Shown: positions 10,102 through 19,588 of the stretch, one piece after another
Numbering within the stretch: the first letter of the stretch is position 1
Layout of the letters: the number at the start of each line of letters is the position of its first letter
DNA from: Pseudoalteromonas byunsanensis
Lineage (GTDB): Bacteria; Pseudomonadota; Gammaproteobacteria; Enterobacterales; Alteromonadaceae
Length of the DNA stretch: 64,000 bases
Assembly: GCF_001854475.1 (NCBI RefSeq)
Contig: NZ_MNAN01000037.1
Location: 414,881 to 478,880, forward strand
Direction of reading: 5' to 3'
Made by a program: the position numbers and the translations under genes
Notes under the pieces: generated by a model
Seen by the model: the letters and a program-made list of their open reading frames with translations, nothing else
Told to the model about the DNA's origin: nothing
The model's database searches: none

Positions 10102-11284
10102 GCATCACACTTCTATGATTATGTATTTGAGTTCACGTATCACCTTGCCGATGCTTGTAATGATGCTCTGTTGGCTGGGCGTATCTAAATACAGTTACGA
10201 GTTTGCGCTTGATGACAGTGCCGCGCACTACCTCTATTATGACGCCGAGCGAGTACAAACACAGCAACTTACATTGCCTGTCTCTGATGAGTTTAAACTT
10301 ATTACGCAATCGCACATAGAACTACCTGATCATGTAGTGCAGGCATGGCGTTCAGGTCAATTACCCATAAATCAGGTCACACTGTTACAACACTCAAACC
10401 AAGATATCTACGTCCTGCCTTGGCAGCAACCTAACAGTAATGCCGCACCCTTTTTTGTATTGCACTTTTTCGATCAACAAGACACTTTACCAATCACGCC
10501 ATGGCTTTCACTTTTGCTAGCCGCTTTTAGCCTCTTTGCACTTTACATTGTTCTCAGAAGTACATTTAAAATAAACAGACAAATCAACGCACTTACTTTG
10601 TTTGTAAACACTAACAAACAACACAGTGATATAGGAAGGTTCAAAGAGTTCAGCGCCTTTTTCGATGCGCTCAAATTATCAAGACAAGCCGAACAGCTTG
10701 TACAGCAAAGAGAACGCTTACTTAGCGCCTTCTTGAGTCACGAAGTACGCACTCCACTGACACACATCCAGCACGGTGTTGCCCGACTGCAACAGCAAGA
10801 TAACCTTCCTCTTGAAGCCATAGACGTGCTGCTTACATTGGAACAAGCGCAACATCGACTTCGCGACACCAGTAGTGCAGTACTTGCGTTGTGGCAACAA
10901 GCCGATATTGAGAAACAACATATTGATATGAAGTCGGTTATCAAACGCGTTGTCGCTAGGCACGATAATCACCATTTTCAAATCAACCTTACACTCTGCC
11001 CACATGAGGTTATTCTGCCACTCCATATACCATTATGTGAGTTATTACTTACTCAGGCGATAGAAAACGCACAGCAGCATGGTCAATCACCCTTGACGAT
11101 AAAATTAACGCCTGACGTACTCACTTTACACAATACCAAAGAGACCAAAGCGCAAGATACTTCAGGTACAGGCTTAGGCGCTGTATTGATCCAGCAAATA
11201 TGTACACGGCTGGACTGGCATTTTAAAATTACGGCAACAGAGCAAGACTATACGCTTACTATTAAGTTTAAAGCGCTTTATTAG
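10094..11284 (+). CDS. Sensor histidine kinase, partner of the preceding regulator
   Basis: A 396-residue inner-membrane kinase with TM helices at about 13-32 and 137-155 enclosing a roughly 100-residue periplasmic sensor. The dimerisation/phosphoacceptor box is FLSHEVRTPLTH with His216. In the ATPase domain the N-box AIENAQQHG and the G2 box GTGLGAVLIQQ are clear, but the G1 DxGxG motif is not recognisable (LTLHNTKETK stands there), so the ATP site is somewhat divergent. The gene starts 8 bp inside the regulator gene. Confidence 0.87.
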   Translation: MTKHHTSMIMYLSSRITLPMLVMMLCWLGVSKYSYEFALDDSAAHYLYYDAERVQTQQLTLPVSDEFKLITQSHIELPDHVVQAWRSGQLPINQVTLLQHSNQDIYVLPWQQPNSNAAPFFVLHFFDQQDTLPITPWLSLLLAAFSLFALYIVLRSTFKINRQINALTLFVNTNKQHSDIGRFKEFSAFFDALKLSRQAEQLVQQRERLLSAFLSHEVRTPLTHIQHGVARLQQQDNLPLEAIDVLLTLEQAQHRLRDTSSAVLALWQQADIEKQHIDMKSVIKRVVARHDNHHFQINLTLCPHEVILPLHIPLCELLLTQAIENAQQHGQSPLTIKLTPDVLTLHNTKETKAQDTSGTGLGAVLIQQICTRLDWHFKITATEQDYTLTIKFKALY

Positions 11285-11300
11285 TAATAATGGCCAATCA

Positions 11301-12194
11301 TTATGTATTCTGCGCATAGCGTACAAACTCAGAATAAATAGAGTCTTTGATTAATCTGTCGGGTGTAAACGCATAATAATGCTGATAAACATTATCAATG
11401 GGGCCAATAAATCGTATGTCGCGATTACGCTCAATTTCCTCTTTAACCGATAGTGGTGCCGGAAACAAACCAAACCCTTGCTGGCCCAAGGCAACCATCA
11501 GGGCGCTATCATCCACATGACCGGCTACGCTTATCTCAATGTCCAACTCATCTAGCCAGTAGTGAATTGCATTAGTTACGGGGCTCGACTTAGCAGGCAG
11601 CACGACAGGCACGTCAGCCAGCGTATTGGGATAACTCGTTTGCAAATTTTGCTGCCAGCTACTGGCACCAAAAAAACCTAATTGGCTTTTACCTATTTCA
11701 TGACAGAACACTTTAAACGGTAAACTATTGTCCAAAGGCTTATCTGCCAATACTAAATCCAGCTTATGAATCGCCATTTGCGCTAACAACTCAGCTTGCT
11801 GCCCATCAATACAATGTAGATTAGCAATACGTTCATTCTCAATTAATGGTGCTAGCCATTTTGAAACCAATGACTTGGGTAAAGCATCTGATATGCCGAC
11901 TTTCAAGGTCCGTGACAAGGTACCAACATCACCTGAAGTGGTTTCGAGCCACTCATGTGCAATCGCAAACATATCATCTGCATATTGCTGCGCTATTTGC
12001 CCAAACTCTGTTAGACGGAGTCCTCGTCCTTCACGCAAAAACAACGCTTTACCTAAGCGCTGCTCTAAGCTCGTTATTTGCGCACTCACAGTCTGAGGCG
12101 TCAGATGTAATACCTTACTCGCAGCGGCAATACTACCGTGACGACTTACCTGCCAGAAATAATATAAATGGTTGTAATTGATGTTGGTAATCAT
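11301..12194 (-). CDS. LysR-family regulator, NhaR-like
   Basis: A 297-residue LysR protein. The N-terminus INYNHLYYFWQVSRHGSI followed by LTPQTVSAQITSLEQRLG is very close in pattern to NhaR, the sodium-responsive activator of nhaA in E. coli, and EGRGLRLTEFGQ continues it. The C-terminal two-lobed effector-binding domain is present and the length is normal. No sodium/proton antiporter gene is adjacent, so it probably acts on distant genes. It converges with the histidine kinase gene, 16 bp between stops, and is divergent from the HPF-like gene. Confidence 0.85.
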   Translation of the reverse strand: MITNINYNHLYYFWQVSRHGSIAAASKVLHLTPQTVSAQITSLEQRLGKALFLREGRGLRLTEFGQIAQQYADDMFAIAHEWLETTSGDVGTLSRTLKVGISDALPKSLVSKWLAPLIENERIANLHCIDGQQAELLAQMAIHKLDLVLADKPLDNSLPFKVFCHEIGKSQLGFFGASSWQQNLQTSYPNTLADVPVVLPAKSSPVTNAIHYWLDELDIEISVAGHVDDSALMVALGQQGFGLFPAPLSVKEEIERNRDIRFIGPIDNVYQHYYAFTPDRLIKDSIYSEFVRYAQNT

Positions 12195-12320
12195 TCGTTA
12201 ATACCTGTCACTAAGTAAGAAATAATCAGCTTTTTTCTTTTCATCTACCTTAGTAGATTTAGATGGTACCTGCAATTGAGGTGCGACAAGTTCAATCAAA
12301 TAACGGATAAGAATCCAACC

Positions 12321-12623
12321 ATGAAACTGAAGTTATCAATAAAAGACAAAACAGTTACCGCAGCGATGAAAGTGCAGCTATCAAAGTTAGTAATGAAGCA
12401 GCTACAAAAGTACGCTTTAAATATTCGTGCTGTAGAGCTTCACATCGATGATGTAGTGTCTCGTCAAAATGGTTTGATTAAACAATGTCGTCTAAATCTT
12501 CAATTACCAGGGTTACCAAGCATAGTGCTTAAGGCGAAAGGCAATAACATGCTACAAGCAATTAAGCGCGCATTACACAACGGCCAAAAAATACTGGCTC
12601 AAAAGTATGCAATTGCTCACTAA
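12321..12623 (+). CDS. Small HPF/RaiA-like ribosome-associated protein
   Basis: A 100-residue basic protein whose pattern (alternating beta strands, AVELHIDDVVSRQNG, then KGNNMLQAIKRALHNGQKIL) resembles the beta-alpha-beta-beta-beta-alpha fold of sigma-54 modulation/hibernation factors. The family call is tentative. I used the ATG at 12321; a TTG at 12276 would extend it by 15 residues without improving the match. The divergent LysR gene lies 127 bp upstream. Confidence 0.6.
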   Translation: MKLKLSIKDKTVTAAMKVQLSKLVMKQLQKYALNIRAVELHIDDVVSRQNGLIKQCRLNLQLPGLPSIVLKAKGNNMLQAIKRALHNGQKILAQKYAIAH

Positions 12624-12762
12624 CCCTTTGTAGTACATGCAATCATTTTTGTTCCATAAGATCCCAAGCACTTGCAGCGGAAAGGATGCCGCTCTATTTC
12701 ATCAAGTTATTTTTTAGCTCGCCGATACAATATTATGTGTAGGACATTAAACTGGTCGTGAC

Positions 12763-13179
12763 GTGAAGCTCCATGCTCTAACTCAACATTCAATAGCTCA
12801 AACGGCTTTAGACTTGCGCAATCAAGCAGGAGAGGGCGTTCGCACACTGAACTTGTCAAACAACATACAAAAAGCTTTCACCCGATCACAGAGCGATGAT
12901 AAAGCCGCAATGAAAAAAGAGCTACCAGCCCATATAGATGCATTACTAGCTCAACAGAAAAAAATCAAAAAACAGCTGCGGGAACAAAAAGAACAGCTCG
13001 TTGATGTAAAAACTAGATTAGACATGAATGAAGAAATCAGACAAAACATGATCAAACACTTGACGGCTGAGCTAACTCAATTACATCTGCAACTCGTTAG
13101 TATATCGCAGGCACTGCATGACGCATTGAAAAAATCAGGAATAAGTGACTTAAATCAGCTTGTAGATGTGCTTAGCTAG
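12763..13179 (+). CDS. Hypothetical coiled-coil protein
   Basis: A 138-residue soluble protein that I do not recognise. The middle, about residues 50-115, is strongly helical and heptad-like with many Lys, Gln and Glu (QQKKIKKQLREQKEQL), then a short C-terminal helix. The GTG start lacks a strong ribosome-binding site (AGGA is about 18 nt away), so the N-terminus is uncertain. It converges with the receiver protein gene, 8 bp apart. Confidence 0.55.
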   Translation: MKLHALTQHSIAQTALDLRNQAGEGVRTLNLSNNIQKAFTRSQSDDKAAMKKELPAHIDALLAQQKKIKKQLREQKEQLVDVKTRLDMNEEIRQNMIKHLTAELTQLHLQLVSISQALHDALKKSGISDLNQLVDVLS

Positions 13180-13187
13180 GTAGCGCC

Positions 13188-14081
13188 TTAAAAGCCAACC
13201 AATAGCACTTTCCCAAGTGCCATCCCCTCTCTTTGGCAACTAAAGTCAATACGGCTATCCAACGGCGTTTGATAAAGCGACTCCAGCTTTTTAAAAGGCG
13301 TGCCAATAAACTTTACGGTCTTCACCCGCAAACTCATACGAGAGCGCTTATCCAAAAACGCAAATGCTGTGGCATTTAGGGTTTCCTTACACGACTCCAA
13401 AATATCACTAGAGAGAATATGCTGATGAATCGCTTGATGTATTTCTTGTGGTGCAATTTGCTGCTGACTACTGGCTAAAACGCAAGTAGCATAAACGTCA
13501 AGCAAACCGACAGCTCTGACTTTTTGATTGTTTCTGTCTTCATAAATAGCCATGACACAAGGCACTTTGGTTTCATCAAAGTCTTGAGGTTTAATGGATT
13601 GGATCACTAGGCTTTTATCGACCTGTTTATGGATAAGGCGCTCTAGCTGTCCTAGTTTGGGCAGTGCCAACTGACCATTAATTTCCACCTGTTCTAGGAT
13701 CACTTCACTTTCTTCCGTTCCCTGTACCAAAGGCAGCAAATTATCGTGTAACTGTTGGTCAGAAAAAGGTTTTGAAAGCACAAAGCGAGCACCAGCTTGC
13801 AAGGCTTCGTTTATTTTTGCCTGCTCATCAACCGTGGTTATCATCGCGACTGTCATATTTAGCTGACGCTTTTTGATCGCGTGAAGCAAAGTCAAACCTG
13901 ACATATCAGGCATATGCCAATCGGTCAAAACAATATCGGGACGCCAGTTACCTATCTCTCGTAACGCTAACTTAACGCTGCTGGCTTTTCGGATCAAAAG
14001 CTTACGATAACCAAACTTTTCCAGTGCACGTCTTACAATCTCTAATGTTGCAGGGCTGTCGTCGACAATCAGTATCTTCAC
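13188..14081 (-). CDS. Response regulator with an unassigned C-terminal output domain
   Basis: A 297-residue protein with a CheY-type receiver at about 1-120 (VDDSP, phospho-acceptor Asp54 in LTDWHMPDMSG, conserved SKPF lysine). Residues about 130-297 form a region with no DNA-binding, GGDEF or EAL signature; parts (ILESCKETLNATAFAFL) recall CheX/CheC-like folds, but I cannot assign it. Single gene; divergently oriented from the membrane-anchored coiled-coil gene 102 bp away, a possible functional partner. Confidence 0.75.
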   Translation of the reverse strand: MKILIVDDSPATLEIVRRALEKFGYRKLLIRKASSVKLALREIGNWRPDIVLTDWHMPDMSGLTLLHAIKKRQLNMTVAMITTVDEQAKINEALQAGARFVLSKPFSDQQLHDNLLPLVQGTEESEVILEQVEINGQLALPKLGQLERLIHKQVDKSLVIQSIKPQDFDETKVPCVMAIYEDRNNQKVRAVGLLDVYATCVLASSQQQIAPQEIHQAIHQHILSSDILESCKETLNATAFAFLDKRSRMSLRVKTVKFIGTPFKKLESLYQTPLDSRIDFSCQREGMALGKVLLVGF

Positions 14082-14183
14082 ATTTGACCACTTAGAACAA
14101 AAACTTGTTTTTTATTATAGGCATATTTTTTATGCATCACTAAACTCAAAGAGAGTTTCTAATCAAGTTAAGCTAGTTAAACA

Positions 14184-14969
14184 ATGCATAATTTATATTT
14201 TCCCGCCGATGTATACCAATACATAGCAATTAATTTTGGGCTGCTAATTCTGGCAGCTTGGTTCTATATTCTTTTATTAATTTTGCGTGAATTCAGACAC
14301 TTTGCAACCACAATGGCAAAACATAAGCCTAGTATGCAAGATGAAGATATTTTAAGGATATGTCGAGAATCTGTAGATAGTGCATTGAATTACGTTAATG
14401 ATAATAGCGAAACCATTTCCCAGCTAGCGCAAATACAGCAAACACTGGAACAGCAACTAGCTGAGATCCGCAACTCAACCAAAGACCGCATGTCCAAGCA
14501 AGAAGCCGCCTCGATTAAAGCACTGAATCAAAAACTCGTGCAATCCCATGCGCTAATTCGAAAACTAAAAGGAGACCTTGATCAAAGCACAGAAAAATTA
14601 AAAATAACTCGGCAAAAGCTATACAACCAATATGATGAAATAGAAGTACTACAAAAAGAACATCAACAACTGCAAGAGAAATATCAAGCCATTCAACAAC
14701 AAATGGGCGCTTCGCCGCAAAGCGCACAGGATTTCGAACAAGAAAAGGCGCAATTGAACGAAATAATTAATAACTATAAGCGGCAAATTGCTGAGCAAAA
14801 TCAAGCATTGGAACAGTTATCGTTACAAGCAGATACCAGTAATGATCCCGATTCAGATGGAATTAAAGCTGAATTAGAGCAGACAAAAGCCGCGCTGAAA
14901 CATCTCAAGAAAGAGAAAAATTTCATTGAGAGTAGATACTTAGAGTTGACTAAAACAAAAGACCAATGA
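14184..14969 (+). CDS. Membrane-anchored coiled-coil protein
   Basis: A 261-residue protein with one N-terminal TM helix (about residues 14-34, FGLLILAAWFYILLLIL) and a long cytoplasmic coiled coil rich in Gln, Glu and Lys from about 75 to the end. No enzymatic motif. It could act as a scaffold; it is divergent from the receiver-domain gene. The function is unknown. Confidence 0.65.
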   Translation: MHNLYFPADVYQYIAINFGLLILAAWFYILLLILREFRHFATTMAKHKPSMQDEDILRICRESVDSALNYVNDNSETISQLAQIQQTLEQQLAEIRNSTKDRMSKQEAASIKALNQKLVQSHALIRKLKGDLDQSTEKLKITRQKLYNQYDEIEVLQKEHQQLQEKYQAIQQQMGASPQSAQDFEQEKAQLNEIINNYKRQIAEQNQALEQLSLQADTSNDPDSDGIKAELEQTKAALKHLKKEKNFIESRYLELTKTKDQ

Positions 14970-15169
14970 GTCCTGCCGGTTATGTCTAATAATTCAGCAT
15001 TTATTCAGATTTTTTTTAAAACAAAAAATTAACCTTGGTGACATTTTGTCAAAAAGCATGTATTTTACCGATGCAGTAATTTGATAGCTTGTAGCTTTAA
15101 TTTGAAATGAATTTAGATTAGTTAACTATCAAAGTCAGACCGTCACGAAGCAGGAAAGGGATTACATAA

Positions 15170-16450
15170 ATGACGTATATATCAGACACCAGCGCCCAAG
15201 ATACTCAAGTGCAAACACAACGCTCAAAAGCCAAGCTAGCAATGCCATTTATTGTGGTTATTGCATTTATTGTTTTTATATATTTCATTGTTACCCCTGC
15301 TATTGCAAACTGGAGTAGTGGCCAATCAGCCGTTGAATTGGAAAAAATTCGAATCGCTAAAGTTGAACAAGGCATGTTTGTCAGAGACTTTTCAGTACAA
15401 GGTCGTGTCATTGCTGCAAAACGACCCGTATTGTATAGCCCAGCACAAGGAACGGTAACCTATTTAGTCGAAGCTGGTGATAGCGTAACGACGGATCAGA
15501 CTCTAGCAATTATTGATAGTCCAGAACTAAAGAGCCTTTATGATCAAGAAATAGCTAATCTGACAAAACTGAAAACACATCTAGAGCGCGAAAAGATACA
15601 GGTTAAGAAGTCCAATCTTGCTCATGATAATCTGATTGGTAAAGCTGAAGTAGCGCTCAACGCAGCACGTCGAGAGATGCGTCGCTCAGAAGACGCTATG
15701 CAAAATAATGTCATAAGCGATATTGATTATCAAAAGGCCAAAGACGATTTACAAAACGCTGAGCGCGAATATCAACACGTGCTCAAAGAAGTTGCCTTGC
15801 TCAAAGAAAGTCAAAAGTTCGAAATACAAACCCGCGAGTTAGAATTAGAATCACAACAAGTCAAAGTCACGGAACTAAAACGTCAAGTTGATGGCCTTAA
15901 AATCAGTTCACCGGTTACTGGCTTAGTGGGCAACTTAAATGCGCAACAAAAAAACTCAGTTGCTAAAAACCAACCGCTATTGAGCGTCGTTGACCTTACC
16001 CAATATGAACTAGAGGTAAGCATTCCAGAAAGTTATGCCGATGACCTCGCATTAGGTATGGAAGCAGAAATAACGTTGAACCAAGTCCTTTATGAAGGTG
16101 AGTTAGTCGCAATTTCACCGGAGATAACCAAAGGAACTGTGAATGGCAAAATTCGTTTTAAAGATGACTCTTTGACAGGTCTTAGACAAAACCAAAGACT
16201 CACAACCCGGATTATATTGGAACAAAAAAACGATATCGCGTTCTTACCCAGAGGCCAGTTCATTAACACCTACAATGGCCAATTCGCCTATGTTGTTAAG
16301 GATAACGAAGCAGTTAAGACCCCAATAAAATTGGGCTCGCGAAGTCTTGCTCAAGTGGAAGTGCTTTCTGGATTGAAGCAAGGTGACCAAGTTGTTATTT
16401 CAGACAATGATATCTTTAAGGATGCGCCTAGCGTGCGTATCTTACAATAA
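15170..16450 (+). CDS. HlyD/MacA-type periplasmic adaptor
   Basis: A 426-residue membrane fusion protein: TM anchor about 23-45, lipoyl-like half (VIDSPELKSLYDQ), long alpha-hairpin about 115-245, second lipoyl half (LKISSPVTGLVG), then a beta-barrel and a membrane-proximal domain ending in a typical VVISDNDIFKDAPSVRIL tail. Such adaptors bridge an inner-membrane transporter to an outer-membrane channel. It is followed 12 bp later by an ABC ATPase, so this is half of a MacAB-like export system, but the expected permease is not in the window next to it. Confidence 0.87.
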   Translation: MTYISDTSAQDTQVQTQRSKAKLAMPFIVVIAFIVFIYFIVTPAIANWSSGQSAVELEKIRIAKVEQGMFVRDFSVQGRVIAAKRPVLYSPAQGTVTYLVEAGDSVTTDQTLAIIDSPELKSLYDQEIANLTKLKTHLEREKIQVKKSNLAHDNLIGKAEVALNAARREMRRSEDAMQNNVISDIDYQKAKDDLQNAEREYQHVLKEVALLKESQKFEIQTRELELESQQVKVTELKRQVDGLKISSPVTGLVGNLNAQQKNSVAKNQPLLSVVDLTQYELEVSIPESYADDLALGMEAEITLNQVLYEGELVAISPEITKGTVNGKIRFKDDSLTGLRQNQRLTTRIILEQKNDIAFLPRGQFINTYNGQFAYVVKDNEAVKTPIKLGSRSLAQVEVLSGLKQGDQVVISDNDIFKDAPSVRILQ

Positions 16451-16462
16451 AAGGAACTATGT

Positions 16463-17158
16463 ATGTTAAAGATGCAAAACCTCGCTAAAGTTTTTTACGC
16501 AGACAGTATTAAAACTCAGGCATTGCACCCATTTGACTTAACGATTGAACAAGGAGAGTTCGTAAGTGTAATTGGCCCGTCAGGTTCAGGAAAAACAACC
16601 TTCTTGAATATCGCAGGGTTACTCGAAGAACACAGTGAAGGGTTATATCTACTTGATGGACAAGATGTATCCAAAATGAGAGATAAGCAAAAATCTGCGT
16701 ACCGAAATGAAAAAATTGGTTTTGTATTCCAAAGCTTTAATCTTATTCCTGAGCTGAATTTATATGACAATGTTGATATGCCACTACGGTATAGAAAGTT
16801 CTCTGCCGCAGAGCGCGACAAACGCATCATGCAAGCACTTGAACAAGTTGGTTTAGCAGGCAGAAAGAACCACTATCCAACGCAACTTTCGGGTGGACAG
16901 CAACAACGCGTAGCTATTGCAAGGGCCATAGCTGGTTCACCTGCGGTTATCTTGGCGGACGAGCCGACTGGTAATTTAGACTCTAAAATGGCGGATGGTA
17001 TCATGGCATTACTTAAAGATATCAATGCTCAAGGCACCAGCATCATTATGGTTACGCATGATAACGAGCAAGCTGTTCAAGCCAATCGTATTATACAAAT
17101 CAAAGATGGATACTTAGACGAGTATCAGCCATTAAAAAAAACCGCAGCCATAGCCTGA
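16463..17158 (+). CDS. ABC transporter ATPase, MacB/LolD-type
   Basis: A 231-residue ATP-binding subunit with Walker A GPSGSGKTT, Q-loop VFQSFNLIPEL, signature LSGGQQQRVAIARA, Walker B VILADEPTG and the H-loop MVTHD. All catalytic elements are intact. It works with the preceding adaptor and an unlinked permease of the MacB/FtsX-like type. An operon with the adaptor is implied by the 12-bp spacing; the next gene on this strand is arfB, not a permease. Confidence 0.9.
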   Translation: MLKMQNLAKVFYADSIKTQALHPFDLTIEQGEFVSVIGPSGSGKTTFLNIAGLLEEHSEGLYLLDGQDVSKMRDKQKSAYRNEKIGFVFQSFNLIPELNLYDNVDMPLRYRKFSAAERDKRIMQALEQVGLAGRKNHYPTQLSGGQQQRVAIARAIAGSPAVILADEPTGNLDSKMADGIMALLKDINAQGTSIIMVTHDNEQAVQANRIIQIKDGYLDEYQPLKKTAAIA

Positions 17159-17252
17159 ACTGAGCTATAGCACTCACTGCCCTCTGGTACATTTCACTGT
17201 GCCAGTAGGCGTGTTAAACTGGACCACATAACAAACCAATTTGGAATATGTG

Positions 17253-17666
17253 GTGTTAAAAATCTCCAATAATGTTGAGATCTCCGCTTGGGAAATAGAG
17301 CTCAGTGCTATCCGTGCACAAGGTGCAGGCGGGCAAAATGTAAATAAAGTATCGAGTGCAATTCATCTAAAGTTTGATATAAACCGCTCAGCGCTCCCCG
17401 AATTTTACAAGCAAAGACTACTAGCCTTAAACGATAGCCGCATCACCAAAGAGGGTGTCATCATAATCAAGGCGCAGTCCCACCGAACACAAGAAATGAA
17501 CAAAGAAGAGGCCCTTGAGCGTTTGAAAACTCTGATCCTCAGTGCCACAAAAATTGAAAAAGCACGTAGAGCAACCAAACCAACTCGAAGCTCGCAACGC
17601 AAACGCGTAGAGAGTAAAGTTAAGCGCGGTCAGACTAAAAATTTAAGGGGTAAAATTAAGTTTTAA
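17253..17666 (+). CDS. arfB: Alternative ribosome-rescue factor ArfB (YaeJ)
   Basis: A 137-residue peptidyl-tRNA hydrolase that frees ribosomes stalled at the 3' end of truncated mRNAs. The GGQ catalytic motif lies at about residues 26-28 in IRAQGAGGQNVNKVSSAIHL, aligned closely with E. coli YaeJ, and the C-terminus is the Lys/Arg-rich tail that enters the empty mRNA channel. I chose the GTG at 17253, giving the N-terminus MLKISNN, from family alignment and a GGA 8 nt upstream. The stop codon overlaps the end of the convergent sensor kinase gene by 11 bp. Confidence 0.92.
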   Translation: MLKISNNVEISAWEIELSAIRAQGAGGQNVNKVSSAIHLKFDINRSALPEFYKQRLLALNDSRITKEGVIIIKAQSHRTQEMNKEEALERLKTLILSATKIEKARRATKPTRSSQRKRVESKVKRGQTKNLRGKIKF

Positions 17667-18891
17667 CTTGGGCAGGTAGATGCACCACAAATTGGGCTCC
17701 TCCCCATTGAGAGGTCTGTATCTCACACCCCCCCCCGTGCCAAGTGACTATCTTTTTTACAATCGCCAACCCCAGACCAAACCCCCCTGAGGTTTTATTG
17801 CGGCTTTTCTCCAATCTAATGAAGGGTTCAAAAACCTTATCGCGCGCTTCAGGTACAATACCGATACCATCATCACCTACAAACAAATTCACTTGTCCTT
17901 GCTCAAAGGTCATTGCTAAATAGATATGCTCTCTAGCGTATTTATCGGCATTTTGTAGCAGGTTTTGCAGCACTCTGGCGATATAATTGCGCTCTGCAAC
18001 AATATATAGCTGTTCATGTTCACAATCGAACACTATATGTTTGCTAGTTACTCTATTGAGTTTTTCCAATTGTTCATGAAGCAGCTCAACAAAATCAAAG
18101 GGCTTAAACTGTAATTCACTTTGCGCCATCTCTAGGCGCGCGTAACTGAGCATTTCATCAATCAACACTTCCATCTCTTGAACATCTTCTGACATCAATG
18201 TGACCTGCTCAGGCGCATCCTTATGCATTAGAGCCAATGCAAATTTCAAACGTGCCAAAGGCGTTCTTAACTCATGTGATACTGCATTGACTAAGTGCTT
18301 TTGATTACTCATCAAATTAGCGACTTTTTTAGCCATGGTATGAAATTGACTCGTAAGATTTGCAATGGCAGAAAAACGAGAAGGGGCAATAGAAATATCT
18401 AGCTGACCTTTGGCGAGTTGACTCGTAACGTACTTGAGTTGCATTAAGTCTCGCCAAAGTGGGCGCAGCCAAAACATCAGCAACACTGCCAATAACAAAA
18501 ATGAGCTTAACTTGATTAAGTATTTAGGCAACACGACCGGCTCAACTGGCATAAATGGGCCAAGTTGCACAAGCGTTTGCTTGTCCTGCATCAAAAACGA
18601 CAAGAGCGCATGGTTTTGCTCGGTGTAAGTTGTCACAATATCGCCTTGCAGCAATTGATTACGTTGCTCAGGTAACCAAGCTACTTCATCTACGTGCAAA
18701 GTGTTGAGCGATGGGTCTGGCGTCGCTGTATTTATCACACTCGTTTGTAGTGACTTTGCAACTTGCTTAGCATGGCGTAGATCATCCGGTGCTTGATATA
18801 CCCAGTGTTGCCAAATAAGTTCACTACCCTGATTAATAGCAATAATACTGACAAACACCACCAGATATAAACTGATTAACAAGCGGATCAT
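17656..18891 (-). CDS. rstB: Sensor histidine kinase, RstB-like
   Basis: A 411-residue membrane kinase: TM near 4-22, periplasmic sensor of about 110 residues, TM near 130-147, HAMP-like linker, HisKA with AVSHELRTPLARLKFAL, N-box LLQNADKYA, G1 DDGIGI and G2 GGFGLGLAIVKK. The order and box sequences follow E. coli RstB. It is the last gene of a chain mipA-DUF3019-rstA-rstB with a 7-bp gap after the regulator gene. Ligand unknown; a role in outer-membrane or cation stress is an inference from the operon. Confidence 0.87.
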   Translation of the reverse strand: MIRLLISLYLVVFVSIIAINQGSELIWQHWVYQAPDDLRHAKQVAKSLQTSVINTATPDPSLNTLHVDEVAWLPEQRNQLLQGDIVTTYTEQNHALLSFLMQDKQTLVQLGPFMPVEPVVLPKYLIKLSSFLLLAVLLMFWLRPLWRDLMQLKYVTSQLAKGQLDISIAPSRFSAIANLTSQFHTMAKKVANLMSNQKHLVNAVSHELRTPLARLKFALALMHKDAPEQVTLMSEDVQEMEVLIDEMLSYARLEMAQSELQFKPFDFVELLHEQLEKLNRVTSKHIVFDCEHEQLYIVAERNYIARVLQNLLQNADKYAREHIYLAMTFEQGQVNLFVGDDGIGIVPEARDKVFEPFIRLEKSRNKTSGGFGLGLAIVKKIVTWHGGGCEIQTSQWGGAQFVVHLPAQVKT

Positions 18892-18898
18892 TCAGCCC

Positions 18899-19588
18899 TC
18901 AGCCCCATGCTGATTTGGAACACAAATAGCCTTTACCCCAAACTGTGATCAGTCGTTCAGGTTGCTCTAGATTATCATTGAGCTTTTTACGTAAGCGCGA
19001 TATGCGCACATCCACACTTCGGTCTAAGCCATCATATTCTCTGCCAACCACATGTTTATAGATGTATTCTCGACTTTGTGTCTCACCCGCGTGACTGGCA
19101 AGGGCCCATAATAAATCAAATTCGTAACTGGTTAATTCGACTTCTTGCTGCTGCAGCAACACCTTTCGATTTGCTTTATCAATACTAAGCTGGCCTAAGC
19201 TAAGCTGTTCTCCAAAACGCACCGTAGTGCTATTGCGTCGCAGTAAAGCATTCAAACGAGCCAACAATACATGTGGCTCAACAGGTTTAATAACATAATC
19301 ATCAGCACCGATCTCCAAACCTCGTACCTGATCAAAATCACTATCTTTGGCTGTTAAGAATAGTATAGGACCCTGATATTGTGGCCTAACTTGCCGGCAC
19401 ACGCTAAAACCATCCTGATTGGGTAACATGATATCGAGCACCACTACATCTGGCTGCGTCGCTAAAATCGCCTCAACAGCCTTTGCACCATCATGTATCT
19501 GGCTGACCTCAAACCCGTTACTTTTCAGGAATTGCGCTGTCAACTCGGCCAGCCGGATATCGTCTTCAACGAGCATTACATGTGCCAT
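18899..19588 (-). CDS. rstA: OmpR-family response regulator, RstA-like
   Basis: A 229-residue regulator with Asp52 in VVLDIMLPNQDG, the conserved Lys in VIKPV and a winged-helix DNA-binding domain ending TVWGKGYLC. The receiver matches RstA in several variable positions. Its ATG overlaps the stop of the DUF3019 gene as TAATG, so translation is coupled. It probably controls the operon in which it lies (inference). Confidence 0.9.
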   Translation of the reverse strand: MAHVMLVEDDIRLAELTAQFLKSNGFEVSQIHDGAKAVEAILATQPDVVVLDIMLPNQDGFSVCRQVRPQYQGPILFLTAKDSDFDQVRGLEIGADDYVIKPVEPHVLLARLNALLRRNSTTVRFGEQLSLGQLSIDKANRKVLLQQQEVELTSYEFDLLWALASHAGETQSREYIYKHVVGREYDGLDRSVDVRISRLRKKLNDNLEQPERLITVWGKGYLCSKSAWG

